In this document: piece after piece, positions 7,415 through 14,410 of the stretch
How the letters are laid out: each line of letters begins with the position of its first letter
Position numbering within the stretch: position 1 is the first letter of the stretch
Source: Nitrospira sp. ST-bin5
GTDB taxonomy: Bacteria; Nitrospirota; Nitrospiria; Nitrospirales; Nitrospiraceae
Assembly: GCA_002083555.1 (NCBI GenBank)
Contig: MSXN01000023.1
Location: 1-14,410, forward strand
Direction: 5' to 3'
DNA: 14,410 nucleotides
Notes under the pieces: model-generated
The model's database searches: none
The model's input: the letters and a program-made list of their open reading frames with translations, nothing else
Told to the model about the DNA's origin: nothing
Program-made: the position numbers and the translations under genes

Positions 7415-9157
7415 CTAGATAATCTGGTTGATCAAGCGTTCTTCCGTCTGCCGGCCACGCCGGAAGGACGACACGCCGACGACCTGCTCCGGATGATGGT
7501 CGAGCAACTTCAACCATTCTTCCGCTGCATCGTCCGGCGGCAGCATCTCCCCTTCACGGAACTCTTCCAACACGGACTCGGAAAGATCTTTCGCAATGAG
7601 CCCGGCCGACTGACCTGATTGGATCATGCGATCGATCGCCTTTTCTTTGGCACGCTGAACGATCGAGGAAAGGATCGCCCCGCTCACGAGATCGCCCCGA
7701 TACAGCACCTTGTTTTGACCGCTGCGGAGGCGGATGGAGAGCAGCCGGTTCTCATCCGTCCGTTTGTAAATCTGGTCGATGACCTCATCCACCAGCGCGG
7801 CAAAGACCTTCGCCTTATCCCCGCCCCGCTCGGCAACGAGCGCCTGATCCAGCGGCAACTCGTTCGTCAGATACACGTTCAGAATCTCGGCGGCCGACTC
7901 GCGATTCGGCCGGCTGACTTTGATCTTGCGATCGATGCGTCCCGGACGCAGTACGGCAGGGTCGATCAGATCCGGCCGATTCGACGCGAGAATGATCACG
8001 ACATCCCGCAACGATTCGATGCCATCCATCTCTGAGCAAAACATCGGAACGAGCGTGCTGGAAATATTGAACGAGCGCGAAGCCCGTCTGGTACCCAGAA
8101 TCGACTCGGCTTCGTCGATGAAAATAAATGGGAGCGCTCCCTCGCGGCGGCGGGCTCTGGCCTTGGCAAAAAGGTCGCGAACCATCCGCTCCGACTCCCC
8201 GAGCCACATATTCAAAATCTCAGGGCCTTTGATATGGAGGAACGCGCCGCCGGTGATAGCGGGCAGGGTCTCCGTTTTTCCACCGGCAGCCATCGACTCA
8301 CTCACGAGCTTCGAGAGACTGGCGGCGGCGGCCTGCCCGATCAGGGTTTTCCCGCAGCCCGGCGGGCCATAGAGCAGGAACCCCTTGGGTTGCGTGAACT
8401 TGAACTGCTGAAACGTCTCCGCGTGCAGCAGCGGATATTCGATCGCCTTGCGAATCGCGCTGATCGCCTCCTGCTGGCCGCCGATCTGCTCCCATGTGAC
8501 CGTCGGCACCTCGTCGAGGACATGGGTCTTGGCCTTCCGGTCTTCCAACTTCTCAATCGCGATCCGGTGCCCCGGATCAATCCGCAATTCATCGCCGGCC
8601 TTCAACTCCACTCCCACAAGGTCGCTCGACCGTTGGAGAATCATGGATTGGCGGCCCATCTCCTGTTCAAAGCGCAGCCGCCCGTCCGGCAGCGCTTCCG
8701 TCAGCTTGAGCACCGGCCCGTTCAGGTCATACCCCAGCGTCTTGATGACCGCATAGGCTTCGTTCACCAGAATTTGCGCGCCGATTTTTAGGTCAGCGCT
8801 CGCCACACGCGGATCCACGTTCGCATAATACTCGGCGCCGCCGACGACGATCCTCGCCAGACCTTCACCCGGCAAATCAAGCAACGTGCCGATCCGATTG
8901 GCCGGCGCCGTCAGCTTGGCCACGACCTCGCTGATCTTTTTGAATTCCGCGTCCCGCTGCTGCTGGCTGGCAGCCGTCAGCATGATGGAGTGGCGGAGCT
9001 TGTAGAGGATCTGTTGGCGCGGATCGTTCTCAGGAAAAGAGGCGAGGCATTGTTCGATCAACTCAATCGGGTCGGGAGTGGTTGAGCTCGTCCGCTTTCC
9101 TGCTCCCGCGCCGGATGTGCCAGTCTGCCCTATATCGTCTGGTCGGTGGTCGCTCAT
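7415..9157 (-). CDS. mpa: Mpa/ARC, proteasome-associated AAA+ ATPase
   Basis: A 580-residue ring ATPase that unfolds tagged proteins and threads them into the 20S core. In order: a flexible N-terminus (1-30), a helical/coiled-coil region that would bind the modifier (about 31-83), two OB-fold segments (about 85-205), then a AAA+ module. The module has Walker A GPPGCGKT (264-271), Walker B FIFIDEAE (344-351), sensor-1 Asn393 and Arg404/Arg407 in the arginine-finger region. The ARC-specific beta-grasp-like region is recognisable by RLLSIRLRSGQNKVLYRGD. Length is close to the 609 residues of M. tuberculosis Mpa. ATG 9157 has a GGAG seven bases upstream. The protein ends in NQII, not the GQYL tail that docks actinobacterial Mpa on the proteasome. 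It is separated from htrA by 62 bases containing a possible promoter. Confidence 0.95.
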   Translation of the reverse strand: MSDHRPDDIGQTGTSGAGAGKRTSSTTPDPIELIEQCLASFPENDPRQQILYKLRHSIMLTAASQQQRDAEFKKISEVVAKLTAPANRIGTLLDLPGEGLARIVVGGAEYYANVDPRVASADLKIGAQILVNEAYAVIKTLGYDLNGPVLKLTEALPDGRLRFEQEMGRQSMILQRSSDLVGVELKAGDELRIDPGHRIAIEKLEDRKAKTHVLDEVPTVTWEQIGGQQEAISAIRKAIEYPLLHAETFQQFKFTQPKGFLLYGPPGCGKTLIGQAAAASLSKLVSESMAAGGKTETLPAITGGAFLHIKGPEILNMWLGESERMVRDLFAKARARRREGALPFIFIDEAESILGTRRASRSFNISSTLVPMFCSEMDGIESLRDVVIILASNRPDLIDPAVLRPGRIDRKIKVSRPNRESAAEILNVYLTNELPLDQALVAERGGDKAKVFAALVDEVIDQIYKRTDENRLLSIRLRSGQNKVLYRGDLVSGAILSSIVQRAKEKAIDRMIQSGQSAGLIAKDLSESVLEEFREGEMLPPDDAAEEWLKLLDHHPEQVVGVSSFRRGRQTEERLINQII

Positions 9158-9183
9158 AGCAATCTCCAGGTTGGTCAGGCGTC

Positions 9184-9192
9184 ATCATAACA
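9184..9192 (-). promoter_or_regulatory. Possible extended -10 promoter for mpa
   Basis: The minus strand reads TGT-TATGAT, an extended -10 pattern (TGn plus five of six -10 bases). Transcription would start near 9177, leaving a leader of about 20 bases with a GGAG before the mpa ATG. No -35 is evident. If real, it would let the proteasome genes be expressed apart from the three upstream genes. Confidence 0.38.
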
Positions 9193-9219
9193 ACATGTCG
9201 AAGCCGGACGCTACCAGCG

Positions 9220-10347
9220 TTAATTGACCGCCTGGAGGGTCACCGACACCTGCTGCCGCTTGGACGCTCGCAGAATATCGAGCATCACCTGATCGCCGAC
9301 CTTGTGCGCTTCCATGACATCCATCATGTCGTCGATGGTCTCAATTGTCTTCCCGTCGATCGCCACCACGATGTCGCCGAGCTCGATGCGCCCGGCTTGC
9401 GTCTCGCGCGCCCCCCGCAGCCCGGCACGATCGGCGCTCCCGCCGCGCGCAACCTTCCCGATCACCAACCCTTTGATTCCCCATCGCTTGACGATGGAAT
9501 CAGGCACCAGCGACACGCCCAATCCCGGCCTGATGAGCTTGCCGTGCTTGATCAACTCCGGCACGATGCGATTCACCGTGTCCACCGGCACCGCGAATCC
9601 AATGCCGGCGTAGGCGCCGCTGGGACTGACAATTTGAGTATTCACCCCGATCAACCGCCCGCTGCTGTCGAGCAACGGCCCCCCGGAGTTGCCGGGATTG
9701 ATGGCCGCATCGGTTTGGATCACGCCCTCGATCGTCCGGTTCGACATCGACTTGATCGTGCGCCCTAGAGCGCTGACCACTCCTGTGGTCAAGGTATGGT
9801 CCAGCCCGAACGGATTGCCTATCGCCAGGACTTTCTGCCCGACACGCAAATCGTGCGACGCCCCGATCGCCAATGGCTCCAGAAGACTCTCAGAAACCTT
9901 TATCTGCAGCACCGCCAGATCATGGTCCGGATCGGCTCCGACAATCTTGGCTTGATGTTCGCTCCGGTCAGCCAGCGTAACTTTGATGGTGTCGGCCCCG
10001 TAGATGACGTGGAAATTCGTCACGAGATAGCCCTGCTTGCTCCAGACGAACCCTGAACCGGACCCCTGTGGGACTTCCATCGTATCGAAGGACCAGACAT
10101 CTCGTTGGATAGCGGTGTTCGCGATAAAGACCACCGACTTAGTGGCCCGCTCGAACACCGCCATGGTCGCGCGTTCGTCGGGACTCAATTCAGCCGGTGC
10201 AGGGGTAACCGGTCGAGGCTTGCCCTCAACTCCGTCGTAGGTCCCGCCCAGCGGTTTGCCCCAGTCGGCCGCAGTGGCGGCCGTGCTGAACGCAAGCACA
10301 CAGGCTCCCGCTATCGCACAAGCAAGCCTTCGCATCAAGCGCCGCAT
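9220..10347 (-). CDS. HtrA/DegP-like periplasmic serine protease with one PDZ domain
   Basis: A 375-residue trypsin-like protease of the HtrA family, which degrades damaged proteins in the cell envelope. An N-terminal signal peptide is clear: RRLMRR, a hydrophobic stretch, then ATAA around residues 24-27 as the probable cleavage zone. The catalytic triad is His113 (TNFHV), Asp143 (DHDLAV) and Ser221 (GNSGGPLL). A single PDZ domain occupies about 270-370. I use the third in-frame ATG (10347) because GAGG lies six bases upstream. A GTG at 10359, overlapping the yjbQ stop as GTGA, and an ATG at 10353 are alternatives that add two to four residues. It sits directly behind yjbQ, so the two are probably on one message. 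One PDZ makes it closer to DegS/HhoA-type than to two-PDZ DegP. Confidence 0.9.
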   Translation of the reverse strand: MRRLMRRLACAIAGACVLAFSTAATAADWGKPLGGTYDGVEGKPRPVTPAPAELSPDERATMAVFERATKSVVFIANTAIQRDVWSFDTMEVPQGSGSGFVWSKQGYLVTNFHVIYGADTIKVTLADRSEHQAKIVGADPDHDLAVLQIKVSESLLEPLAIGASHDLRVGQKVLAIGNPFGLDHTLTTGVVSALGRTIKSMSNRTIEGVIQTDAAINPGNSGGPLLDSSGRLIGVNTQIVSPSGAYAGIGFAVPVDTVNRIVPELIKHGKLIRPGLGVSLVPDSIVKRWGIKGLVIGKVARGGSADRAGLRGARETQAGRIELGDIVVAIDGKTIETIDDMMDVMEAHKVGDQVMLDILRASKRQQVSVTLQAVN

Positions 10348-10355
10348 GCTCATCC

Positions 10356-10778
10356 TCACTCACCGATGATTTGGTAGATCAACTCGCGCGTGCGGGATCG
10401 CGTGTCAAAATCGACCACGACGACTTGCTGCCAGGTGCCCAACAGCAGCGCCCCGTCGGAAAACGGAATCGTGACGGACGGCCCCTGCAGCTGCCCGCGG
10501 AGATGGCTGTGGCCGTTATCTTCACCGGCATTTCTCGTATTGTGCTGCCAGGCGGGATCGGCCGGCACGGTGCGATCCCAAAAGGCCTTCGTATCGGCGC
10601 GGATGCCCGGCTCGTCTTCGATGATCATGATCGACGCGGTCGTGTGCTTCACAAACACCGTCACGATACCGGCGCTCAGACCGGACTCGGCGACGGCGGT
10701 TTGCACCGATTTCGTCAGATTCTCGATGTGCGTATCGCCCTGCATATTCACGCGAGAGGTCACGGTCTTCACGGCCAT
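10356..10778 (-). CDS. YjbQ / UPF0047 family protein
   Basis: A 140-residue protein of the YjbQ (UPF0047) family, small trimeric cytoplasmic proteins. Some members show secondary thiamine-phosphate synthase activity; the main role is unsettled. Family marks are VFVKHTTASIMI (41-52) with His45, E-D-E-P around 54-57, the GEDNGHSHLRG block (85-95) with histidines and acids, and LLLGTWQQVVVVDFD (111-125). ATG 10778 is chosen over 10814 because it lies one base after the HD-gene stop, has a GGAG seven bases upstream and gives the family's usual length. Tight packing with both neighbours suggests one transcript. Confidence 0.88.
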   Translation of the reverse strand: MAVKTVTSRVNMQGDTHIENLTKSVQTAVAESGLSAGIVTVFVKHTTASIMIIEDEPGIRADTKAFWDRTVPADPAWQHNTRNAGEDNGHSHLRGQLQGPSVTIPFSDGALLLGTWQQVVVVDFDTRSRTRELIYQIIGE

Positions 10779-10779
10779 G

Positions 10780-11646
10780 TCAACACTCCATCTGCCGAAG
10801 AAATCGCCGTTCACCAGGAGAAAGCCGACAGCCCCGGGCTTCTTCCAACACCCGGTCGAACTCGCCGACGGCGGCCAACTTTCGCAACGCCGACATCACC
10901 GCCCGGCTCAAGATGCCTTCCTGCAGCAACTTCTCCAGATAGGCAAACGCATCGGCGAGCGTTTCCTTTTTCCGCACATAGTAATCACGCCCGCGCTGTT
11001 GATTGCTATAGGCCTCGAACTGCTCGCAGGCGACCAGAATCTCCGCTAACTGCTTCACCCAAACCGGGGCGGCCACCAGCTTCTCGGGATAGTAGTAGTA
11101 CAACATCACCCGCTGCATCCAGGGCTCCCACCGCACGCCCATCTGCTTAATCTCGCCGCGCACCGTTCGCAGCCGGCGGGAAAGCCGCCGGGAATAACCA
11201 AGCCGCATCTCAACCTGCTCCTTGGCCCAGGCCGTCATAGGGATACCGGCTGCATCGAGCTCAACCTTGTATTGACGGAGAAAGGCTTCTGTCTCCCGTC
11301 CATACAAGGTCTCCGGATGTAGGGCCCGCCATTCACGCGGCCTGGTCGGAATCCCACGCGCTTTCGCCCATGACCAGATTTTCCCAAATAGCGCACGATC
11401 GAGCCCCGCCCGGCCCAAATCATGCAAAACACAAGCAATCTGATACTGGCGCACTCGCGCAGCGTCATGCCCCAAGGCAGCAGCCACGGCCGCGCACATG
11501 CGCGCCGTGCGAACGGCATGCGGCCTGTCGTACCCGCGGATGATGCGGCGAGGAATCGTCGGATGCGGATAGTCGTAGAGACGCAGCAGCCGGGCCACGA
11601 GAGCTTTAGGGATCAACAACGGAGCGCGAGAAGCCGTAGATGTCAT
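10780..11646 (-). CDS. HD-domain protein, degenerate HD-GYP-like
   Basis: A 288-residue cytoplasmic protein with an HD metal-dependent phosphohydrolase core. His43 (in YDRPHAVRTA), the His75-Asp76 pair (CVLHDLGRAGLD) and HPE at 110-112 line up with the first part of HD-GYP c-di-GMP phosphodiesterases. The later part is eroded: YYYYPEKL stands where an HHE...GYP is expected, and EILVACEQFEAY stands where HD-GYP proteins have a conserved Asp in the VAD-F-DA motif. So it may have another substrate or only bind a ligand. This comparison is by eye. An in-frame TGA lies upstream and ATG 11646 is the only conventional start, though no Shine-Dalgarno sequence is visible. It is the first gene of the long leftward operon. 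Confidence 0.75.
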   Translation of the reverse strand: MTSTASRAPLLIPKALVARLLRLYDYPHPTIPRRIIRGYDRPHAVRTARMCAAVAAALGHDAARVRQYQIACVLHDLGRAGLDRALFGKIWSWAKARGIPTRPREWRALHPETLYGRETEAFLRQYKVELDAAGIPMTAWAKEQVEMRLGYSRRLSRRLRTVRGEIKQMGVRWEPWMQRVMLYYYYPEKLVAAPVWVKQLAEILVACEQFEAYSNQQRGRDYYVRKKETLADAFAYLEKLLQEGILSRAVMSALRKLAAVGEFDRVLEEARGCRLSPGERRFLRQMEC

Positions 11647-11686
11647 GCGTAATATGATCGGGAGGAGACTGCCGTCGACTGCGACG

Positions 11687-11716
11687 AGAATAGCGTTCGG
11701 CGAAACGAGGTGTCAA
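11687..11716 (-). promoter_or_regulatory. Sigma-70-like promoter at the head of the proteasome operon
   Basis: On the minus strand a perfect -35 TTGACA (11711-11716) is followed after 18 bases by TATTCT (11687-11692), matching the -10 consensus at four of six bases. The predicted start is near 11680, giving a leader of about 34 bases before ATG 11646. It is the best promoter candidate upstream of the nine-gene leftward operon. Confidence 0.55.
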
Positions 11717-11814
11717 GGCAACACCAGGCCCCGGGGGCTCGATCAATCCAACGGTTTTTGTTATGCTCCGCGGCGTCCTCCCGTAGTCAATTCCCCTGAA
11801 TCCTGAGGCACACG

Positions 11815-12456
11815 ATGCAATGCAGAGAATCGCTGTTCACATGGCTGGTCGGCGCGGCGCTGTGCGTCGGGGCCATCGGTTTCAGTACGGACTCGGCGGC
11901 GTCCCCCATCGACCAGCTCACGGATCTGACCGGAAAAGTCACGGTCATCGTCACGCTCACCGGGCGCGACAATTTTACAAGCGAATATCGCTATGACGTC
12001 AGTGTCCGCAATATGACCGCCGATCCGCTGATCGCCGACTCCCTGCTCATTGTCCTCGATAAAATTACGAACCTGGCCGGAGAAGACCATGAAGCCCTGA
12101 CAAATGAATCCTTCCTCACCCGGTTCGACGTCCTCGGACAGGATGGACAAACCGACGAGGGCAAGCCCTTCTTCCGCATTCCACCCGGCAGCACCGCGGA
12201 CTTAGTTCCACAAACCAATAGCCGAGCGGCCGCCATCCGGATACGCAACAGGGACTATGTCTCCGTCTTCACGCCGGCCTTTAAGGTCTATGGCAACAAG
12301 CGGCCCCCACCCGAGCCGAAACAGCCGACCGTCCAGGCACAGCCCGCTCCTCCTCAACAACGACAGACGGACAAGCAGACCGAGAGACTGCTTCAGTTAC
12401 TGCTCAAGAAGGGCGTCATTACGGAAGAAGAATGGCGCAAGGCCAACCAACCATGA
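11815..12456 (+). CDS. Exported protein with SHOCT-like C-terminal motif, function unknown
   Basis: A 213-residue protein that I do not recognise as a named family. Residues 1-30 form a signal peptide with a hydrophobic core and an Ala/Ser-rich end, so it is probably periplasmic. Residues about 31-160 look like a beta-rich domain with valine-alternating strands (KVTVIVTLTG) resembling Ig-like or fibronectin-like folds. A Pro/Gln-rich linker (about 163-185) leads to a C-terminal ERLLQLLLKKGVITEEEW helix pair that resembles the SHOCT short C-terminal motif. ATG 11815 has GAGG seven bases upstream. It diverges from the HD gene, and its stop overlaps the HIT gene start, so the two are co-translated. 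Confidence 0.72.
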   Translation: MQCRESLFTWLVGAALCVGAIGFSTDSAASPIDQLTDLTGKVTVIVTLTGRDNFTSEYRYDVSVRNMTADPLIADSLLIVLDKITNLAGEDHEALTNESFLTRFDVLGQDGQTDEGKPFFRIPPGSTADLVPQTNSRAAAIRIRNRDYVSVFTPAFKVYGNKRPPPEPKQPTVQAQPAPPQQRQTDKQTERLLQLLLKKGVITEEEWRKANQP

Positions 12457-12881
12457 CTGATCCGACATGCAAAGCCTGTCAGGGAACCTGGCCGCGCGCC
12501 GACCACTTCATCGCCGATCTTGGGCTGTCGCAAGCCTATTTGCACGATGACCAATTCTTTAAGGGCTGGACCGTCGTCGTCTTCCGGCGCCATGCGACCG
12601 AACTCTTCCAGTTGGCCCCCACGGAGCGGATGCAGTTGATGGAGGAAGTTACCCTGGTGGCCAAGACGCTGGCGCAGGTTTTCGATGCCCGAAAGATCAA
12701 CTACGAGCTGCTGGGCAACCAACTTCCCCATATCCACTGGCATCTCATCCCGCGCCTGGCGACCGACCCGGCTCCCCTGGAACCGGTCTGGCGGGTGCAA
12801 CATGAGCCGGTCCACCCGACCACCCAAGAACTCCAGGCCAGCATTGAACAGATCAAAGGCGCGATGGCTAAGCTGCGCTAG
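12453..12881 (+). CDS. HIT-family nucleotide hydrolase/transferase-like protein
   Basis: A 142-residue histidine-triad protein. The signature HIHWHLIPR is at 93-101, with His93, His95 and His97 forming the triad. Members hydrolyse or transfer nucleotide phosphates such as AMP-lysine, Ap4A or adenylyl sulfate; the substrate here cannot be told. An N-terminal CKAC (6-9) could bind zinc as in some HIT proteins. I choose ATG 12453, which overlaps the previous stop as ATGA; the upstream ATG 12432 would add seven residues and has a GGAAGAAG before it, so it is a real alternative. It is probably the last gene of a two-gene unit, with a new promoter following. Confidence 0.88.
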   Translation: MTDPTCKACQGTWPRADHFIADLGLSQAYLHDDQFFKGWTVVVFRRHATELFQLAPTERMQLMEEVTLVAKTLAQVFDARKINYELLGNQLPHIHWHLIPRLATDPAPLEPVWRVQHEPVHPTTQELQASIEQIKGAMAKLR

Positions 12882-12936
12882 GTCAGGCACACACTGGATT
12901 TTCCCATTCCTAAACAGCCTGCCCTGCCCGATCGGA

Positions 12937-12945
12937 TGCTATAAT
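12937..12945 (+). promoter_or_regulatory. Extended -10 promoter for the TPR gene
   Basis: TGC-TATAAT is a perfect -10 hexamer with the TGn extension. No clear -35 lies upstream, which is normal for extended -10 promoters. Transcription would start near 12952, about 35 bases before ATG 12987. Confidence 0.6.
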
Positions 12946-12986
12946 AGCTCACATCCATACCCAGTTCAGAAGGGGCACAGATTTCG

Positions 12987-14237
12987 ATGCGTTGGCGTGT
13001 AGTGCTCGTGACCATCCTTATTGTTTCGCTCCTCTTCGAATTTCACGGCGCGTCGTTCGCCCAAACACCTGAGGGACAAACCACAGATCCACCCGTCCTC
13101 GAATCTCCAGCGCCACCGCCCCAGCCCCCGCAACAAGACGAGCATCGCCTCTCCGAATGGACGGAACAAGAGCGCAACAATGCCGCCTTCATGCTGAGTG
13201 AGTTGCGTGGACGAGTCAGAACGTTTCCCGCCAGCGCCGAAGACCGCCTCAAGTTGGCGCAAGAACTCTATCGCGTCGGCGACCTCGACGCCGCGCTCGA
13301 CGAGTGCCGCGCCGCGCTCAAGCTGCAGCCGAACAACCCCCAAGGGCTGCTGCAACTCGGTATCGTGCTCATGGCGAAACAGGACGGGCACGCGGCCTCC
13401 ACCGCCTTGATGGAGGCCATTCTCATCGACCCCGAGCTCACCCATGCGCACTACGCACTCGGGAGTGTCCAATATGGGCTGGGCAATGCCAAAGCGGCGA
13501 TTCACTCATATCGGCGAGCCATTGAGCTGCAACCGAACTTCCCCGACGCCCGCTATCGTCTTGCCTTATTACTGAAACTGACGAATCGCGATCAGGAAGC
13601 GGCGCAATTCATGGAAGAAGCCGCCATCGGTGGAGTCCCGCAAGCACAGTTTTTTTCAGGCAATGCGTATAAGAGCGGTCAGGGCGTTGCAAAAGATCTT
13701 GCACGGGCTATCTTCTGGTGGACCAAGGCTGTTGAGCTCGGCCACCAGCCGGCGGCAGACGCCCTCGCTAAACTCCGGCGGCAGGCCCTCTCGAACGACC
13801 AGACAGACCGGCGACGAAACGACGCACTCGAAGGATTTCGCACCTACCGCACCCTGCTCTGGGGGGAGTTTCCTGATTACAGCCGGTCAGGTGACCAGGA
13901 CACATTGGGAACAACACTGCTCAAAGACAATCGGATCGACGATGCGGTCTCGACCCTCCTCCAAGAAAGCTATGCGCTCAGCGAGGTGGCACTGGACGAA
14001 TTAGTCAGACTCTACGAATCCGGGCGAGACCAGCACCTCGCCCCCTTCGACAAGAAGATGCTCGGCTGCATTGAAACGACCGCCGCCGAGGGTTTCGTCC
14101 CGGCCAAGAAAGCACTCGCACGCATCTACGGCCTCGGCCTGGGCGTGACACCGGATCGAGCCAAGGCGAAAACTTTGCTCAAAGGCCTCCCGAAGCAAGA
14201 GACGAAATCCCTGATGGATGAACTGAGCCTCCGATAA
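12987..14237 (+). CDS. Exported TPR/Sel1-repeat protein
   Basis: A 416-residue protein built of helical repeats, likely an interaction scaffold in the periplasm or on the outer membrane. The N-terminal signal peptide (about 1-25, ending FAQ) is followed by a proline-rich linker (35-50). TPR-like units run at about 83-116, 117-150, 151-184 and 185-214, with typical Leu/Ala/Tyr/Pro positions. Sel1-type units follow at about 218-252 (AQFFSGNAYKSGQGV) and about 362-398 (AKKALARIYGLGLGV). No enzyme motif is seen and the partner is unknown. The only Shine-Dalgarno-like sequence, AAGGGG, is about 11 bases from ATG 12987. The next gene starts five bases after its stop, suggesting they act together. 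Confidence 0.82.
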   Translation: MRWRVVLVTILIVSLLFEFHGASFAQTPEGQTTDPPVLESPAPPPQPPQQDEHRLSEWTEQERNNAAFMLSELRGRVRTFPASAEDRLKLAQELYRVGDLDAALDECRAALKLQPNNPQGLLQLGIVLMAKQDGHAASTALMEAILIDPELTHAHYALGSVQYGLGNAKAAIHSYRRAIELQPNFPDARYRLALLLKLTNRDQEAAQFMEEAAIGGVPQAQFFSGNAYKSGQGVAKDLARAIFWWTKAVELGHQPAADALAKLRRQALSNDQTDRRRNDALEGFRTYRTLLWGEFPDYSRSGDQDTLGTTLLKDNRIDDAVSTLLQESYALSEVALDELVRLYESGRDQHLAPFDKKMLGCIETTAAEGFVPAKKALARIYGLGLGVTPDRAKAKTLLKGLPKQETKSLMDELSLR

Positions 14238-14242
14238 TTCGC

Positions 14243-14410
14243 ATGTTCGACCGGTACAAACTCTGGCGGCACTTCATCACCTCGCGGCCTCTCCAAGCGC
14301 TCACGATCGGCACGCTCGCAACCCTCCTAGCCCGGCTGCTCTGGCTCACCGCGCCCGCGACTGTTACCGCTCTCGATTGGACAGTCTACGATACGTGGCT
14401 CCGCCACCGC
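14243..14410 (+). CDS. N-terminus of a membrane protein resembling CHASE2 sensors (3' end outside window)
   Basis: An open frame of 56 codons reaches the window end without a stop. It begins with a short basic N-terminus (MFDRYKLWRHF), then a hydrophobic segment at about residues 19-36, then LDWTVYDTWLRHR. That order, with one N-terminal membrane helix followed by a 'leucine-x-x-x-x-tyrosine-D-x-x-x-R' pattern, is typical of the start of extracytoplasmic CHASE2 sensor domains. These are often joined to adenylate cyclases, histidine kinases or Ser/Thr kinases. The output domain is not in the window. The start is five bases after the TPR gene stop, consistent with coupling. Confidence 0.6.
   Translation, partial: MFDRYKLWRHFITSRPLQALTIGTLATLLARLLWLTAPATVTALDWTVYDTWLRHR

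Noticed and set aside
7412..7517. N-terminal extension of Dop into mpa
   Set aside because: The 35 extra residues are encoded in the end of mpa in another frame and are not part of the family; homologues start at the MRLYGIETEYG position.
9205..9219. Terminator after htrA (ACGCT-GGT-AGCGT hairpin on the minus strand)
   Set aside because: Only a five-pair stem with no U tract follows, too weak for an intrinsic terminator.
1..14410. CRISPR arrays, insertion sequences or toxin-antitoxin pairs
   Set aside because: I saw no regularly spaced direct repeats, transposase-like proteins or paired small toxin/antitoxin genes on either strand.

Overview
The window looks like chromosomal DNA of a Gram-negative, moderately GC-rich bacterium. 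It is most probably a Nitrospira-like member of the Nitrospirota. The reason is a complete Pup-type (UBact-type) proteasome operon together with Sec-exported periplasmic proteins (an HtrA protease and other signal-peptide proteins), a combination not expected in Actinobacteria. The phylum is inferred from gene content and protein resemblance; no 16S gene is present.

Layout. Positions 1-78 hold the 3' end of a tRNA (probably Asn) and a strong, near-symmetrical terminator hairpin. A class II aldolase/adducin-family gene (minus) and a YheT-type alpha/beta hydrolase gene (plus) then diverge from a short shared region. Next, on the minus strand, is a small four-helix membrane protein of unknown function. 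From 11646 down to 2494, also on the minus strand, nine tightly packed genes run in the order: HD-GYP-like protein, YjbQ, HtrA-like protease, proteasomal AAA+ ATPase (Mpa/ARC), Dop, UBact/Pup, proteasome beta, proteasome alpha, PafA. Most junctions are overlaps or gaps of 1-10 bases. The exceptions are 62 bases before mpa and 124 bases between the UBact and beta genes. The latter gap is almost filled by a 97-base imperfect palindrome. A sigma-70-like promoter (perfect TTGACA, 18-base spacer, TATTCT) precedes the HD gene, and a second, extended -10 candidate lies just before mpa.

Divergent from this operon on the plus strand are an exported protein with a SHOCT-like C-terminus, a HIT-family hydrolase overlapping it by four bases, a TPR/Sel1 exported protein behind an extended -10 promoter, and the start of a membrane protein that resembles a CHASE2 sensor and runs off the window.

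How the genes work together. PafA would join the C-terminal glutamate of UBact to lysines of target proteins, and Dop would remove it. Mpa would recognise tagged proteins, unfold them and feed them into the PrcA/PrcB chamber. UBact already ends in Glu, so Dop is not needed for deamidation and is probably the recycling enzyme. The three upstream genes (HD-GYP-like, YjbQ, HtrA) are packed as if co-transcribed, but a shared role is not shown. The pathway itself is known. The points most worth following up are the palindrome inside the operon, the unusual C-terminus of Mpa and the upstream passenger genes.
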